Source of the DNA: CATOSP01 sp965237775
GTDB taxonomy: Bacteria; Chloroflexota; Dehalococcoidia; Lucifugimonadales; UBA3495
Assembly: GCA_965237775.1 (NCBI GenBank)
Contig: OZ250155.1
Span: forward strand, 1,984,001-2,048,000
DNA length: 64,000 bases
Direction of reading: 5' to 3'
Positions 26,332 through 34,681 of the stretch are shown here, piece by piece. Position 1 is the stretch's first letter. Each line of letters opens with the position of its first letter. The position numbers were made by a program, and so were the translations under genes. A model generated the notes under the pieces. It did not search any database and had not been told where the DNA came from. It saw only the letters and a program-made list of their open reading frames with translations.

Positions 26332-27564
26332 ATGGCATTGATCTTTTCTACGTCGCCCAAATACCTGCTAACATCCGAATCGGTCACCGAAGGTCACCCC
26401 GATAAACTGTGCGACCAGATATCCGACGCAGTTCTGGACGCCGCTTTGGCGGACGACCAGATGAGCAGGGTTGCCTGCGAGACCGTGGCCACCAAGAACC
26501 TGGTGATGGTCACCGGCGAGATCACGTCCAGGTCCAAACTGGACTTCAACCAGATCGCCCGCCAGGTGATCCTCGACATTGGCTACACCGACGTCAAATA
26601 CGGGCTGGACGGCGGCTCCTGCGGAGTCATCGCCCACGTCAGCCAGCAGTCCGCCGACATCAGCCAGGGCGTGACCACCGCCCTGGAGCAACGGGCCAAC
26701 GGCGATGCCGCTGACGCCCGGCGGTCCACCGGAGCCGGTGACCAGGGGATGATGGTCGGTTTCGCCTGCAACGAGACTGAAGGCCTTATGCCCTTGACCG
26801 TCGACCTTTCCCACCGCCTGGTTGAACGCTTGGCGGCTGTACGCAAGGACGGCACGCTCCCCTACCTGGGCCCCGATGGCAAGTCCCAAGTTACGGTGGA
26901 GTACCGGTACGGCAAGCCGCACCGCGTGGACGCCGTGGTTATCAGCACCCAGCATGAAGACCAGGAAGACCGTGGGTCGTTTACTGAGACCATCCGGCAG
27001 GATATCATCGAACACGTGATCAGACCCGTAGTCCCCGCCGATCTGCTGGACAGCGACACCAAGTACTATGTGAACCCCAGCGGGTGGTTCGTCATCGGCG
27101 GGCCCCAAGGCGACACCGGCCTCACTGGCCGCAAGATCCTGGTCGACACCTACGGAGGGATAGCGCGTCACGGCGGCGGAGCTTTCTCGGGGAAGGACCC
27201 CACGAAAGTCGACCGCTCCGGCGCTTATGCCGCCCGCTACGTGGCCAAGAATGTAGTCGCCGCCGGACTGGCGGACCGTGTCGAAGTGATCGTCTCCTAC
27301 GCCATAGGCGTTGCAAAGCCGATCTCCGTTTCTGTGGAGACCTTTGACACAAATCACCTCCCCAACGAGAAGATCGTCGACTTGGTGAACGAATACTTCG
27401 ACCTGCGCCCGGGCGCGATCATCGAGGACTTGGACCTGCGGAGGCCCATATACGGCAAGACCGCCGCCTATGGACATTTTGGCCGCACCGACCTGGACTT
27501 GCCTTGGGAACGCACCGACAAAGCAAACGCTTTGCGGGCCGCCGCGGGGTTGCCGGCTAACTAA
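26332..27564 (+). CDS. metK: S-adenosylmethionine synthetase
   Basis: The 410-residue enzyme makes SAM from methionine and ATP. Signatures: ESVTEGHPDKLCDQISDAVLD at the N-terminus, GAGDQGMMVGFA, and the C-terminal GGGAFSGKDPTKVDRSGAYAAR ATP-site loop. ATG at 26332 follows AGGAGAAG. Placement under a SAM riboswitch gives direct end-product control. Confidence 0.96.
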   Translation: MALIFSTSPKYLLTSESVTEGHPDKLCDQISDAVLDAALADDQMSRVACETVATKNLVMVTGEITSRSKLDFNQIARQVILDIGYTDVKYGLDGGSCGVIAHVSQQSADISQGVTTALEQRANGDAADARRSTGAGDQGMMVGFACNETEGLMPLTVDLSHRLVERLAAVRKDGTLPYLGPDGKSQVTVEYRYGKPHRVDAVVISTQHEDQEDRGSFTETIRQDIIEHVIRPVVPADLLDSDTKYYVNPSGWFVIGGPQGDTGLTGRKILVDTYGGIARHGGGAFSGKDPTKVDRSGAYAARYVAKNVVAAGLADRVEVIVSYAIGVAKPISVSVETFDTNHLPNEKIVDLVNEYFDLRPGAIIEDLDLRRPIYGKTAAYGHFGRTDLDLPWERTDKANALRAAAGLPAN

Positions 27565-27621
27565 CTCGCGCCGCCACACGGGCGAACCGGATCCGGACAA
27601 ATAGACTGGAGGGGCCGCACC

Positions 27622-28392
27622 ATGCAGAACGGACAGCAGGGTAGGCCAATTGCCAACCTCTCGGCGGAGGAACGTGCCTCCTTCCGGGCATTATTAAACG
27701 AGCTACAGAGCCAGAGAATGGCGGCATCCGTCCAAGCGGTGGAAGCCCGCGCGGTCCTGGGAGCCCATCTGGCGGCCGCTACTCCAGGGGTCCAAGCCGC
27801 ATTGCTCCACCTGATCGAGCGTGACGAACGGGGCCCGGCCCTCGGTGAGACCGCCCCCGATTTCACCCTGAAACAATCGGGTTCGGACGAGCGGGTGAGC
27901 CTCTCTGGATTCAGAGGCAAGCGCCCGGTGGGGCTGATTTTCGGCAGCTACACTTGACCCCCTTTCCGCGCCTCGGTGGGGCGCATTGAACAGATTCGGG
28001 ACAAGTTCGCCGGAGAGGTGGAGTTCTTTGTGGTTTACGTGAGGGAAGCCCACCCCACCGACGGATGGCAGGTCGACGCCAACGTTCAAGACGAGGTTTT
28101 CTACCGCCAGCATCAGACCCATGAGGAACGGGAAGAAGTCGCCCAGACGTGCAGCTTCGACCTCAAGATCACGCTTCCCGTACTGGTCGAAGAGATGGAC
28201 AACAACACCGACGAGACTTTCGGAGCGGCTCCGGAGCGATTGTACCTGATTGGCTCAGACGGCAAGGTTGCCTACCACGGCGGCGCGGGACCGTTCTTCT
28301 TCGACCTGGATGAATGGGAGGAGTCGATTCAGGACTGTGTTGATGGAGGGGGCACAATCAAAGGCCCGGCCAAGACCACGACGGCCGCATGA
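27622..28392 (+). CDS. Iodothyronine-deiodinase-family selenoprotein with in-frame TGA (Sec112)
   Basis: Read through one TGA (27955-27957), the frame encodes 256 residues. The interrupted motif is FGSYT-U-PPF, which matches the deiodinase active site FGSCTUPPF at the selenocysteine. Further family hallmarks lie only downstream: YVREAHPTDGW (139-149, with conserved H144) and MDNN...FGAAPERLYLI (about 192-210), then GKVAYHGGAGPFF. The N-terminal 75 residues are helical, followed by a peroxiredoxin-like GETAPDFTL start of the thioredoxin fold. A SECIS-like hairpin begins ten bases after the TGA. It is likely a cytoplasmic selenol or thiol redox enzyme; deiodination is not implied. GGAGGGG precedes the ATG, and the stop overlaps the next gene by four bases. 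The alternative is a nonsense-mutated Cys homologue. Confidence 0.85.
27955..27984 (+). promoter_or_regulatory. Candidate bacterial SECIS element
   Basis: After TGA (27955-27957) and a ten-base spacer, GCGCCTC (27968-27974) pairs with GGGGCGC (27978-27984), one G-U pair included, leaving a GGU apical loop. The 17-base hairpin size, the loop G-G-U and the distance of 18 bases from TGA to loop resemble the SelB-binding minihelix of E. coli fdhF. It lies within the coding frame, as bacterial SECIS elements do. Confidence 0.7.
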
Positions 28393-29804
28393 CCACCGCG
28401 ATCCGCTTTGGGACCGATGGCTGGCGGGCCATCATCGCCGAAGAGTTCACTTTCGAGAACGTGGGCCGCTGTTCCCAGGGCCTTGCCGATTATCTGTGCG
28501 CCCAGGGGACTGCCGGGAAAGGGCTGATTGTCGGTTACGACACGCGTTTTCTCTCCCGCGAGTTCGCCGAAACGGTGGCCTCGGTCATGGCCGCCAATGA
28601 AATCAAGACCTTCCTGTCGGCGGAACCCGCTCCGACCCCGGTCCTCAGCTACAGCGTACTCCATCGACAGACGGCTGGCGCGGCCATAATCACGGCGAGC
28701 CACAACCCCGGGATTTGGAACGGCTTCAAGTTCAAGCCCGAGTACGCCGGGAGCGCTACTCAGGAGATCACCGACCTGCTCGAGCACTTCATAGCCAGCG
28801 CGGGTAGAGTCCGGTCCATGCCTCTGGAGCAGGCGCGGGACCAGGGGATGATTACAGAGTTTGACCCTGCCCCTCCATACATGGATAAGGTGGGCACACT
28901 CGTGGATCTGTCAGCCATCCAAAACGCGGGTCTCCGTGTGAGTGTTGACGCCATGTTTGGGGCTGGGGCGGGCTATATTCCGGCTCTGGCATCCGGCGGC
29001 GCAACCGTAGTAGAGGAGATGAATGGGACCCGCAACCCGGCGTTCCCCGGGATGGAACAGCCCGAACCCATTGCCAATAACCTCAGGAGCTTAACCCAGG
29101 CCGTGCCCGGACAGGGATACTCGGTGGGACTTGCCCTAGACGGCGATGCCGATCGTATCGGAGTGGTTGACGAGAACGGGCGGTTCATCACCACCCTGGA
29201 AGTCTTCTCCCTTTTGGCCTATTACCTGTTGGACCACAAGGAGCTGCGCGGCCCCCTGGTCAAAGGCGTCACGTCTTCGATGATGTTGAACAAACTCGCC
29301 GGTATTTACGGCGTGGACATCCACGAAGAAAAGGTGGGGTTCAAGTACATCGGACCCCGGATGTCCGCGGCTGACGCCCTTTTGGCCGGAGAGGAAAGCG
29401 GCGGTTTCGCCTTCCGTGGTCACATACCAGAAAGAGACGGCATACTCAGCGGACTCTTCATTTTGGAATATATGGCGCTAACAGGGCTTACGCCTTCCGA
29501 GCTCGTGCGGCGTTTATTCGATAAGGTGGGCGAGCACTATTACCACCGCCGCGACGTGGCTTTTAGGGCCGAAGACCGCTCTGGGATCCAGGAAAGATTG
29601 GAGAGCCCAGAATTGACCCAGTTGGCCGGTATGCCTGTCAGGAGCACAGACGCAATCGACGGGCGAAGGCTCGTGTTCGACGACGCCTGGCTTATCTCCA
29701 GGTTCTCGGGGACCGAACCTCTATTGCGCATTTACGCGGAGGCAGTCTCACGGGAAGCAGTAGACAGGCTGCTGGACGCGGCGGCGGAATACCTGGGGGT
29801 CTGA
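28389..29804 (+). CDS. Phosphoglucomutase/phosphomannomutase family protein
   Basis: This is a 471-residue alpha-D-phosphohexomutase. The phosphoserine loop is ITASHNPGIWNGFKFK, the magnesium loop LALDGDADRIG and the sugar-binding loop GEESGGFAFRGH, with a C-terminal phosphate-binding FSGTEPLLRIYAE. It interconverts hexose 1- and 6-phosphates; whether glucose, mannose or glucosamine is preferred is not clear. It overlaps the selenoprotein gene by ATGA, indicating translational coupling, and is the last gene of the operon. Confidence 0.93.
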   Translation: MTTAIRFGTDGWRAIIAEEFTFENVGRCSQGLADYLCAQGTAGKGLIVGYDTRFLSREFAETVASVMAANEIKTFLSAEPAPTPVLSYSVLHRQTAGAAIITASHNPGIWNGFKFKPEYAGSATQEITDLLEHFIASAGRVRSMPLEQARDQGMITEFDPAPPYMDKVGTLVDLSAIQNAGLRVSVDAMFGAGAGYIPALASGGATVVEEMNGTRNPAFPGMEQPEPIANNLRSLTQAVPGQGYSVGLALDGDADRIGVVDENGRFITTLEVFSLLAYYLLDHKELRGPLVKGVTSSMMLNKLAGIYGVDIHEEKVGFKYIGPRMSAADALLAGEESGGFAFRGHIPERDGILSGLFILEYMALTGLTPSELVRRLFDKVGEHYYHRRDVAFRAEDRSGIQERLESPELTQLAGMPVRSTDAIDGRRLVFDDAWLISRFSGTEPLLRIYAEAVSREAVDRLLDAAAEYLGV

Positions 29805-29813
29805 TGACCCCCA
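29794..29813. terminator. Shared hairpin between convergent genes
   Basis: TGGGGGTC (29794-29801), a four-base loop and GACCCCCA (29806-29813) form an eight-base-pair stem that spans the mutase stop codon and ends one base before the rpsI stop codon. It could end transcription from both sides, although neither side has a good T-run. Confidence 0.45.
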
Positions 29814-29814
29814 A

Positions 29815-30228
29815 CTAACGCTTGGTGTATTGGGGAGCCCGGCGGGCCCGCTTCAGGCCGTATTTCTTGCTTTCCTTGATCCGGGCGTCCCTCGTAATCA
29901 ACCCGTTGCGGCGCAGTCCAACTTTCAATTCGGCGTCGTAAGCAACAAGCGCCCTGGCAATCCCGTGCCGAATCGCCTCGGCCTGGGAATGGACTCCCCC
30001 TCCGACCACTCTGACCATCACCCGGAACCGGTTCGCCATTTCGGCGATCCTGAAGGGCTCGTTGATGATGTCCCGCCACGGTCTCCAGCCGAAGTACTCG
30101 TCAACGGGCTTGCCGTTAACGATTGTCGGCCCTCCATCGTCCAAGTAGAGCCTGACCTTGGCGATAGAAGTCTTGCGCTTTCCGGTGCCGTAGTAATATT
30201 GTTCCTGGTCTGTCGCAGCTCGAACCAA
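29815..30228 (-). CDS. rpsI: 30S ribosomal protein S9
   Basis: This 137-residue protein has the S9 core YYYGTGKRKTSIAKVRLY and the conserved basic C-terminus ending RRAPQYTKR, which reaches the P-site tRNA. Start is TTG at 30228 with AGGT upstream, directly after rplM. Last gene of the long ribosomal cluster. Confidence 0.96.
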   Translation of the reverse strand: MVRAATDQEQYYYGTGKRKTSIAKVRLYLDDGGPTIVNGKPVDEYFGWRPWRDIINEPFRIAEMANRFRVMVRVVGGGVHSQAEAIRHGIARALVAYDAELKVGLRRNGLITRDARIKESKKYGLKRARRAPQYTKR

Positions 30229-30237
30229 AATCAGTAC

Positions 30238-30684
30238 CTACTCTTTGCTTGATTCACCAAAGCCCGCGACCTGGGCTTCGTGGGGGTGGGTCTCTCCGGC
30301 GTAAACTTTTAACCGGCGAAGCATATGCCGCCCCAAGTTGTTGCGGGGCAGCATTCCTTTGACCGCCAACTCGATCACGCGATCAGGACGGGTATCCAAC
30401 ATGTCTTCGAGCCTGAACGTTTTCAGGTTCCCGACGTAGCCGCTATGCCGGTAGTAAAGCTTCTGGTCCCGCTTTCGGCCTGTAACCCTCACCTTGGACG
30501 CGTTGACCACAATTACGTAGTCGCCGGTGAGGACCGATGGGGAATAGCCGGGTTTATCCTTGCCCTGAAGGGCCATTGCGATATCCCGGGCCAGCCTGCC
30601 CAACACTTGGCCGGTCGCGTCGACTACCCGCCACGTTGCGAGGACTTCGCCATTCTTGGGAAAATACGTGCTAGTTCTTTTCAT
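30238..30684 (-). CDS. rplM: 50S ribosomal protein L13
   Basis: The 148-residue protein has the L13 signatures WRVVDATGQVLGRLA, YYRHSGYVGNLK and GMLPRNNLGRHMLRRLKVY. Its start overlaps the end of truA by 14 bases, so the two are translationally coupled; rpsI follows after nine bases. Confidence 0.97.
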   Translation of the reverse strand: MKRTSTYFPKNGEVLATWRVVDATGQVLGRLARDIAMALQGKDKPGYSPSVLTGDYVIVVNASKVRVTGRKRDQKLYYRHSGYVGNLKTFRLEDMLDTRPDRVIELAVKGMLPRNNLGRHMLRRLKVYAGETHPHEAQVAGFGESSKE

Positions 30685-31441
30685 CTTCTCTGATTACGTA
30701 TGACCAGAATTCCGGATAATTTACCTTCATTAAACAGAGGCCGCTGGCCGGGACCGACGGCAGGGTGAATCCCTGCTCCAACCCACCGCCCAGCAATCCT
30801 TCCAATACCTTAGTATCTAGCCTACCCTTGCCAATCTCAATTAATATCGCGTTTGCCCGCCGGACCAGGTGCTTGAGAAACCCGTTAGCCTCACATTCGA
30901 TGATAACTTCGCGGTCATCCCTCCAGACCTCCCACCGGCGCACCGACCGGACCGCTGACCGTTCCGCCGGATGGTCCGGGACCAAGGGCCGGAAATCGCG
31001 GTCTCCGATCAGCCCTGTCGCCGCCTCTGCCATTCGCCCCACGTCCAGCGGGTCCCGCACCCAAAAACTGGTGTGGCGCTCCAGTGGAGACGCCCACCTC
31101 CGGTTGGAAATCCGGTACCGGTATACCCGGCTCGCGGCGGTCCTTCTGGAGTGAAACTCCGGGATCATCCGGTATCCGGCCTGGACTCGAATATCCTCCG
31201 GGAGATAGAAGTTCAACCCGCGAGGGAAAGACTCTATTGTACGGTCGGCGGTCGTTGTGAAGTCCACTACCTGGCCGCGCGCGTGAGCCCCCGAATCGGT
31301 CCGGCTCGCCCCCCGGATGCGCACTGGCGCTCCGGTAAACCTGGCCAGGCTAGTCTCCAGTTCTCCCTGGACCGTTGGTTGGTCTCTTTGGACCTGGAAC
31401 CCCTTGTATTTCGTACCGTCGTATTCTACCAGGAGCGCCAC
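30671..31441 (-). CDS. truA: tRNA pseudouridine synthase A (U38-U40)
   Basis: This is a 256-residue pseudouridine synthase with LLVEYDGTKYKGFQVQ at the N-terminus and the catalytic Asp in ASRTDSGAHARGQ. It modifies the anticodon arm of several tRNAs. The start is GTG at 31441 with a poor ribosome binding site; the frame stays open upstream but offers no better start codon. It stands in the rpoA-rplQ-truA-rplM-rpsI order familiar from B. subtilis. Confidence 0.93.
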   Translation of the reverse strand: MALLVEYDGTKYKGFQVQRDQPTVQGELETSLARFTGAPVRIRGASRTDSGAHARGQVVDFTTTADRTIESFPRGLNFYLPEDIRVQAGYRMIPEFHSRRTAASRVYRYRISNRRWASPLERHTSFWVRDPLDVGRMAEAATGLIGDRDFRPLVPDHPAERSAVRSVRRWEVWRDDREVIIECEANGFLKHLVRRANAILIEIGKGRLDTKVLEGLLGGGLEQGFTLPSVPASGLCLMKVNYPEFWSYVIREDEKN

Positions 31442-31516
31442 CCTACGGGCGTCTTTGGGGTCTTCGACCGGGTAGGGTCGTGGTGGAGCTATTGGACTAA
31501 TTCGCGCAACACCTCG

Positions 31517-31870
31517 CTAGACTAGTTCGATAACCGCCATCTCGGCCCCGTCGCCCTGACGTCTGCCGATCTTGATAATCCGCGTGTAGCCGCCTGCGCG
31601 TTCGGCATACCTAGGCGCCACCTCGTCGAACACTTTCTTGACGACGGTTTTGTTGGGAATCTGGGCAAGGGCCAATCTCCGGTGGTGGAGGGTGCCCTTC
31701 TTGCCGTGGGTAATCAACTTTTCGGCCACTATCCTGGTCTCTTTGGCCTTGGCCAGGGTGGTGGTGATGCGTTCGTGTTGGATCAATTCCCCGGTCAACC
31801 CGCGCATCAGGGCTTTTCGTTGGTCCTTGTACCGGCTAAGCTTGCGTCCGGCGACTCGGTGAGAGGCCAT
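31517..31870 (-). CDS. rplQ: 50S ribosomal protein L17
   Basis: The 117-residue protein matches L17 (ASHRVAGRKLSR start, RKALMRGLTGELI, and TRIIKIGRRQGDGAEMAVIEL at the end). It starts two bases after the rpoA stop, in the alpha operon. Confidence 0.97.
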   Translation of the reverse strand: MASHRVAGRKLSRYKDQRKALMRGLTGELIQHERITTTLAKAKETRIVAEKLITHGKKGTLHHRRLALAQIPNKTVVKKVFDEVAPRYAERAGGYTRIIKIGRRQGDGAEMAVIELV

Positions 31871-31872
31871 GA

Positions 31873-33075
31873 CTAACTGGAGACCTCATCTTCATCGTCA
31901 TCCTCGGACCATTCTTCCTCATCCTCTTCGTCGTCCTCTTCCCACGCCCAGGAACCCTCTTCCGCCTCGGCTTGGACCGGGGCTTGACCGACGCCGCCCG
32001 ACCCGATTAACTCACCCAACTCCTCTACCGACAACGTGAGGCCGGTGGGCAATTCGCCGGCAGACAGCGGATCGCCTCCGACAACTTCCGCCGCTCCGTC
32101 TCCGAGGTGGGATCCAATTCCTCGCTCCGCGAGCTTGTCCCGGAGTTCGGTCAAGGACTTGTAGCCGAAGTTTCGGATCTTCAGAAGTTCTTCGTCGGAA
32201 CGTTCTAGGACTTCGCCGAGCTTGGTAATGTGGGCCCGCTTCAGGCAGTTGAGAGTCCTGTGAGAAAGCTCCAGCCTCTCGATGGGCGTCTGGTAAATCT
32301 CGGGGGACACCATGAGCGGGGCGCGGTCCATGCCGATTTCGGAGGTTTCGTCTAGGTTGCTGAACAAGAAGTAGTGGTTGACCAGGGACCCCGCAGCCCG
32401 GCGCACGGCCTCTAGCGGAGACACAGTGCCGTCGGTCCAAACTTCAAGGACCAGCCGCTCGTAGTCGGTGACCTGGCCTACCCGTGTCCGCTCCACGTGG
32501 TAGTTCACCTTGCGGACGGGGCTGAAGATGGCGTCCACCGGGAGCACGCCGACGGGCAGGCTTTCAGACCCTTCGCCCTGAACGGCGGGCAGGTAGCCGA
32601 CGCCTTGCTCCACGTTGAATTCGATCGAGAGCTTGGAATCATCTGAATCGAGGGTTGCCAGATGCAGCTCGGGGTTTACCACCTGGAAGTCGTCCGAGGT
32701 GGCGATGTCTCCGGCGCAGACCCGTCCGCCTCCGGAAACGTCCAGCCGCATCTTCCCAGTCCGCTCGGACTGGGCGCGTATGCGGATCCGCTTCACGTTG
32801 AGAAGCAGCTCCATGACTTCTTCTTTGACACCTGGGATGGCGGCGTACTCATGCACCACGTCGTCAATCTTGACCCACGTGATCGCGCTGCCGTTCGTCG
32901 AGCTTAATAGTATCCTTCTCAGCGGATTGCCGATTGTGAGACCAAAACCCCGCTGCAGTGGCTCTACCGCCACTCTGCCATACATCGCGCCAGATTCCAG
33001 GATATGGACATCCGGCTTGGGAGGCTCCGGTCCTCCCTCGGGATAACCGGTGGAGAGGACAAAAGTATCTAACAT
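31873..33075 (-). CDS. rpoA: RNA polymerase alpha subunit with acidic C-terminal tail
   Basis: The 400-residue alpha subunit contains the N-terminal dimerisation domain (GFGLTIGNPLRRILLSS), the second insert domain and the C-terminal domain (LELSHRTLNCLKRAHITKLGE) that contacts UP elements and activators. Bacterial alpha is usually 315-330 residues; this one has about 70 extra, ending in a tail from about residue 365 made almost wholly of Glu, Asp, Trp and Ser. The start at 33075 (MLDTFVLS) lies eight bases after the rpsD stop; a longer reading to 33198 would overlap rpsD. Confidence 0.95.
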   Translation of the reverse strand: MLDTFVLSTGYPEGGPEPPKPDVHILESGAMYGRVAVEPLQRGFGLTIGNPLRRILLSSTNGSAITWVKIDDVVHEYAAIPGVKEEVMELLLNVKRIRIRAQSERTGKMRLDVSGGGRVCAGDIATSDDFQVVNPELHLATLDSDDSKLSIEFNVEQGVGYLPAVQGEGSESLPVGVLPVDAIFSPVRKVNYHVERTRVGQVTDYERLVLEVWTDGTVSPLEAVRRAAGSLVNHYFLFSNLDETSEIGMDRAPLMVSPEIYQTPIERLELSHRTLNCLKRAHITKLGEVLERSDEELLKIRNFGYKSLTELRDKLAERGIGSHLGDGAAEVVGGDPLSAGELPTGLTLSVEELGELIGSGGVGQAPVQAEAEEGSWAWEEDDEEDEEEWSEDDDEDEVSS

Positions 33076-33083
33076 GGGGCCAT

Positions 33084-33710
33084 TTACCTCGAGTAAAACT
33101 CTACGATTAGCCGGGAGTTGATCGCCTGCTGCAAGTCCTGGTCCGCTGGCAGACTCATCACTCGACCGGTCATTTCGTTCGCGTCTAAAAGCAACCAATC
33201 GGGAACCGGCCGCTTGGGTATGCCATCGGTCCGGTCCTTGTAGAAATCTGTGGTCTTGTCCGACTCCTTCCAGGAAATGATGTCCCCTTCCTTGACCTGG
33301 TAGGAAGGGATGTCCGTCTTCCGGCCATTTACCTGAAGGTGCCCGTGCATAACGAGTTGCCTGGCTTGCTTTCGGGAGTCGGAGAACCCGAGCAGAAAAA
33401 CCACGTTGTCGAATCGTCTTTCCAATGAGCGCAGCAAGTTCAGACCGGTGACTCCAGGGGTGTCGAAGGCCTCAGCCATGTACCGGCGGAACTGGGATTC
33501 CAGCACGCCGTAGATGTACTTGGCCTTCTGCTTCTCCAGCAGGTGTACGCCGTAGTCCGAGGGGCGTCTGCGCCTGCGAGACTGATTGCCCGGCGCGGCC
33601 CGGCGGCGTTCAATAGCGCAACGGGGCGTGAAACACCGTTCGCCCTTTAGAAATAGCTTTTCTCCGGCGCGGCGGCAAAGTCGGCAGGATGGTCCTGTAT
33701 ATCTACCCAT
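33084..33710 (-). CDS. rpsD: 30S ribosomal protein S4 (zinc-type)
   Basis: This 208-residue protein binds 16S rRNA early in assembly. The N-terminus has the Cys set CRLC...RC...RC (about 9-31) of zinc-binding S4, and the S4 RNA-binding domain follows (RRFDNVVFLLGFSDSRKQARQLVMHGH). It lies between rpsK and rpoA in the alpha operon. Confidence 0.97.
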   Translation of the reverse strand: MGRYTGPSCRLCRRAGEKLFLKGERCFTPRCAIERRRAAPGNQSRRRRRPSDYGVHLLEKQKAKYIYGVLESQFRRYMAEAFDTPGVTGLNLLRSLERRFDNVVFLLGFSDSRKQARQLVMHGHLQVNGRKTDIPSYQVKEGDIISWKESDKTTDFYKDRTDGIPKRPVPDWLLLDANEMTGRVMSLPADQDLQQAINSRLIVEFYSR

Positions 33711-33720
33711 CAGGCGTTCG

Positions 33721-34104
33721 CTACACCCTCCTTCTTTTTGGTGGGCGACACCCGTTGTGCGGGATGGGCGTCACGTCTCGTATGCTGGTTACCATAAGCC
33801 CCGCCCCTTGGAGGGAGCGTATGGCGGCTTCGCGCCCTGCTCCGGGCCCGCGGATCAAAACGTCGATCTGCCGCAGTCCCATGTCCATGCCCCGCCGCGC
33901 GGCCTGTTCCGCCGCGCGTTGGGCCGCAAAGGCTGTGCCTTTGCGGGAGCCCTTGAAACCCACGGTCCCCGCGCTTGCTGATGAGATAACGTTTCCCTGC
34001 GGGTCGGTAATGCTGACCAGGGTGTTGTTGAACGTCGAATAAATATACGCCCGGCCCTGGACAACCGTTCGCCGCTCGCGGCGGCGTGCTCTTGGTCTAG
34101 GCAT
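33721..34104 (-). CDS. rpsK: 30S ribosomal protein S11
   Basis: The 127-residue protein shows GRAYIYSTFNNTLVSITD, the GFKGSRKGTAFAAQ segment and the C-terminal VTPIPHNGCRPPKRRRV. Follows rpsM by 13 bases. Confidence 0.97.
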   Translation of the reverse strand: MPRPRARRRERRTVVQGRAYIYSTFNNTLVSITDPQGNVISSASAGTVGFKGSRKGTAFAAQRAAEQAARRGMDMGLRQIDVLIRGPGAGREAAIRSLQGAGLMVTSIRDVTPIPHNGCRPPKRRRV

Positions 34105-34117
34105 CGATCACACTCAC

Positions 34118-34510
34118 CTACTTCTTGCCGCCCGTGCGCCGGCCACGGCCTGCGACGGTGCGTCTGGGGCCCTTCCTGGTGCGGGCATTGGTGCGAGTCC
34201 GCTGACCGTGGGCCGGCAGACCTCGGCGGTGCCGCGTACCCCGGTAGGAACCGATCTCTATCAACCGGCGAATATTTTGGTTGACCTCGCGCCTGAGGTC
34301 TCCCTCGGCTAGGTATTCCCGGTCTACGATCTCCCGTATCCGGTCCACCTGGGCTTCGGATAATTCCAACATCCTCGGCGGCGACTCGGTGTCGATGTCG
34401 GCCTTGAGCAGAATCTCGTTGGCCAAGGCGGGGCCTATGCCATAAATCCTGGTCAAAGCGACATGCGCCTTCTTTCGGTCGGGTACGTCTACTCCTGCGA
34501 TACGGACCAC
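34118..34510 (-). CDS. rpsM: 30S ribosomal protein S13
   Basis: This is a 130-residue protein with RIAGVDVPDRKK at the start, the H2TH-like middle and a C-terminal GTRHRRGLPAHGQRTRTNAR tail that contacts tRNA. GTG start at 34510 behind a near-perfect AAGGAGG. Confidence 0.97.
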   Translation of the reverse strand: MVRIAGVDVPDRKKAHVALTRIYGIGPALANEILLKADIDTESPPRMLELSEAQVDRIREIVDREYLAEGDLRREVNQNIRRLIEIGSYRGTRHRRGLPAHGQRTRTNARTRKGPRRTVAGRGRRTGGKK

Positions 34511-34549
34511 TTGGGGCCTCCTTTAAGGGCCTTCTATCGTGGGTTGGGT

Positions 34550-34663
34550 CTAACCCTGGCGCTGGGCGTGCCGCGGGGTGGTGCAGATGATCCGCACCAC
34601 CCTCTTGCGCCGGATGACGCGGCATTTGTCGCACCGGGGTTTGACTGATGCGGAAACTTTCAT
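34550..34663 (-). CDS. rpmJ: 50S ribosomal protein L36
   Basis: This 37-residue protein has the zinc-type L36 set CDKC (11-14), C27 and H32 within MKVSASVKPRCDKCRVIRRK and the stretch after it. ATG at 34663, stop at 34550-34552. It lies between infA and rpsM as usual. Confidence 0.96.
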   Translation of the reverse strand: MKVSASVKPRCDKCRVIRRKRVVRIICTTPRHAQRQG

Positions 34664-34681
34664 AGCGTTACTACCTTTGGG

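Noticed and set aside
26368..27600. Long minus-strand frame opposite metK
   Set aside because: Antisense shadow created by GC-rich codon use; metK motifs on the plus strand are unambiguous.
27622..28392. Two separate hypothetical genes (27622-27957 and 27976-28392)
   Set aside because: Both are in one frame, the break is a single TGA at the catalytic position, and family motifs continue across it. They are treated as one selenoprotein gene.
33076..33198. Longer rpoA start at 33198
   Set aside because: It would overlap rpsD by more than 100 bases and add residues without similarity; the alpha subunit begins at MLDTFVLS.
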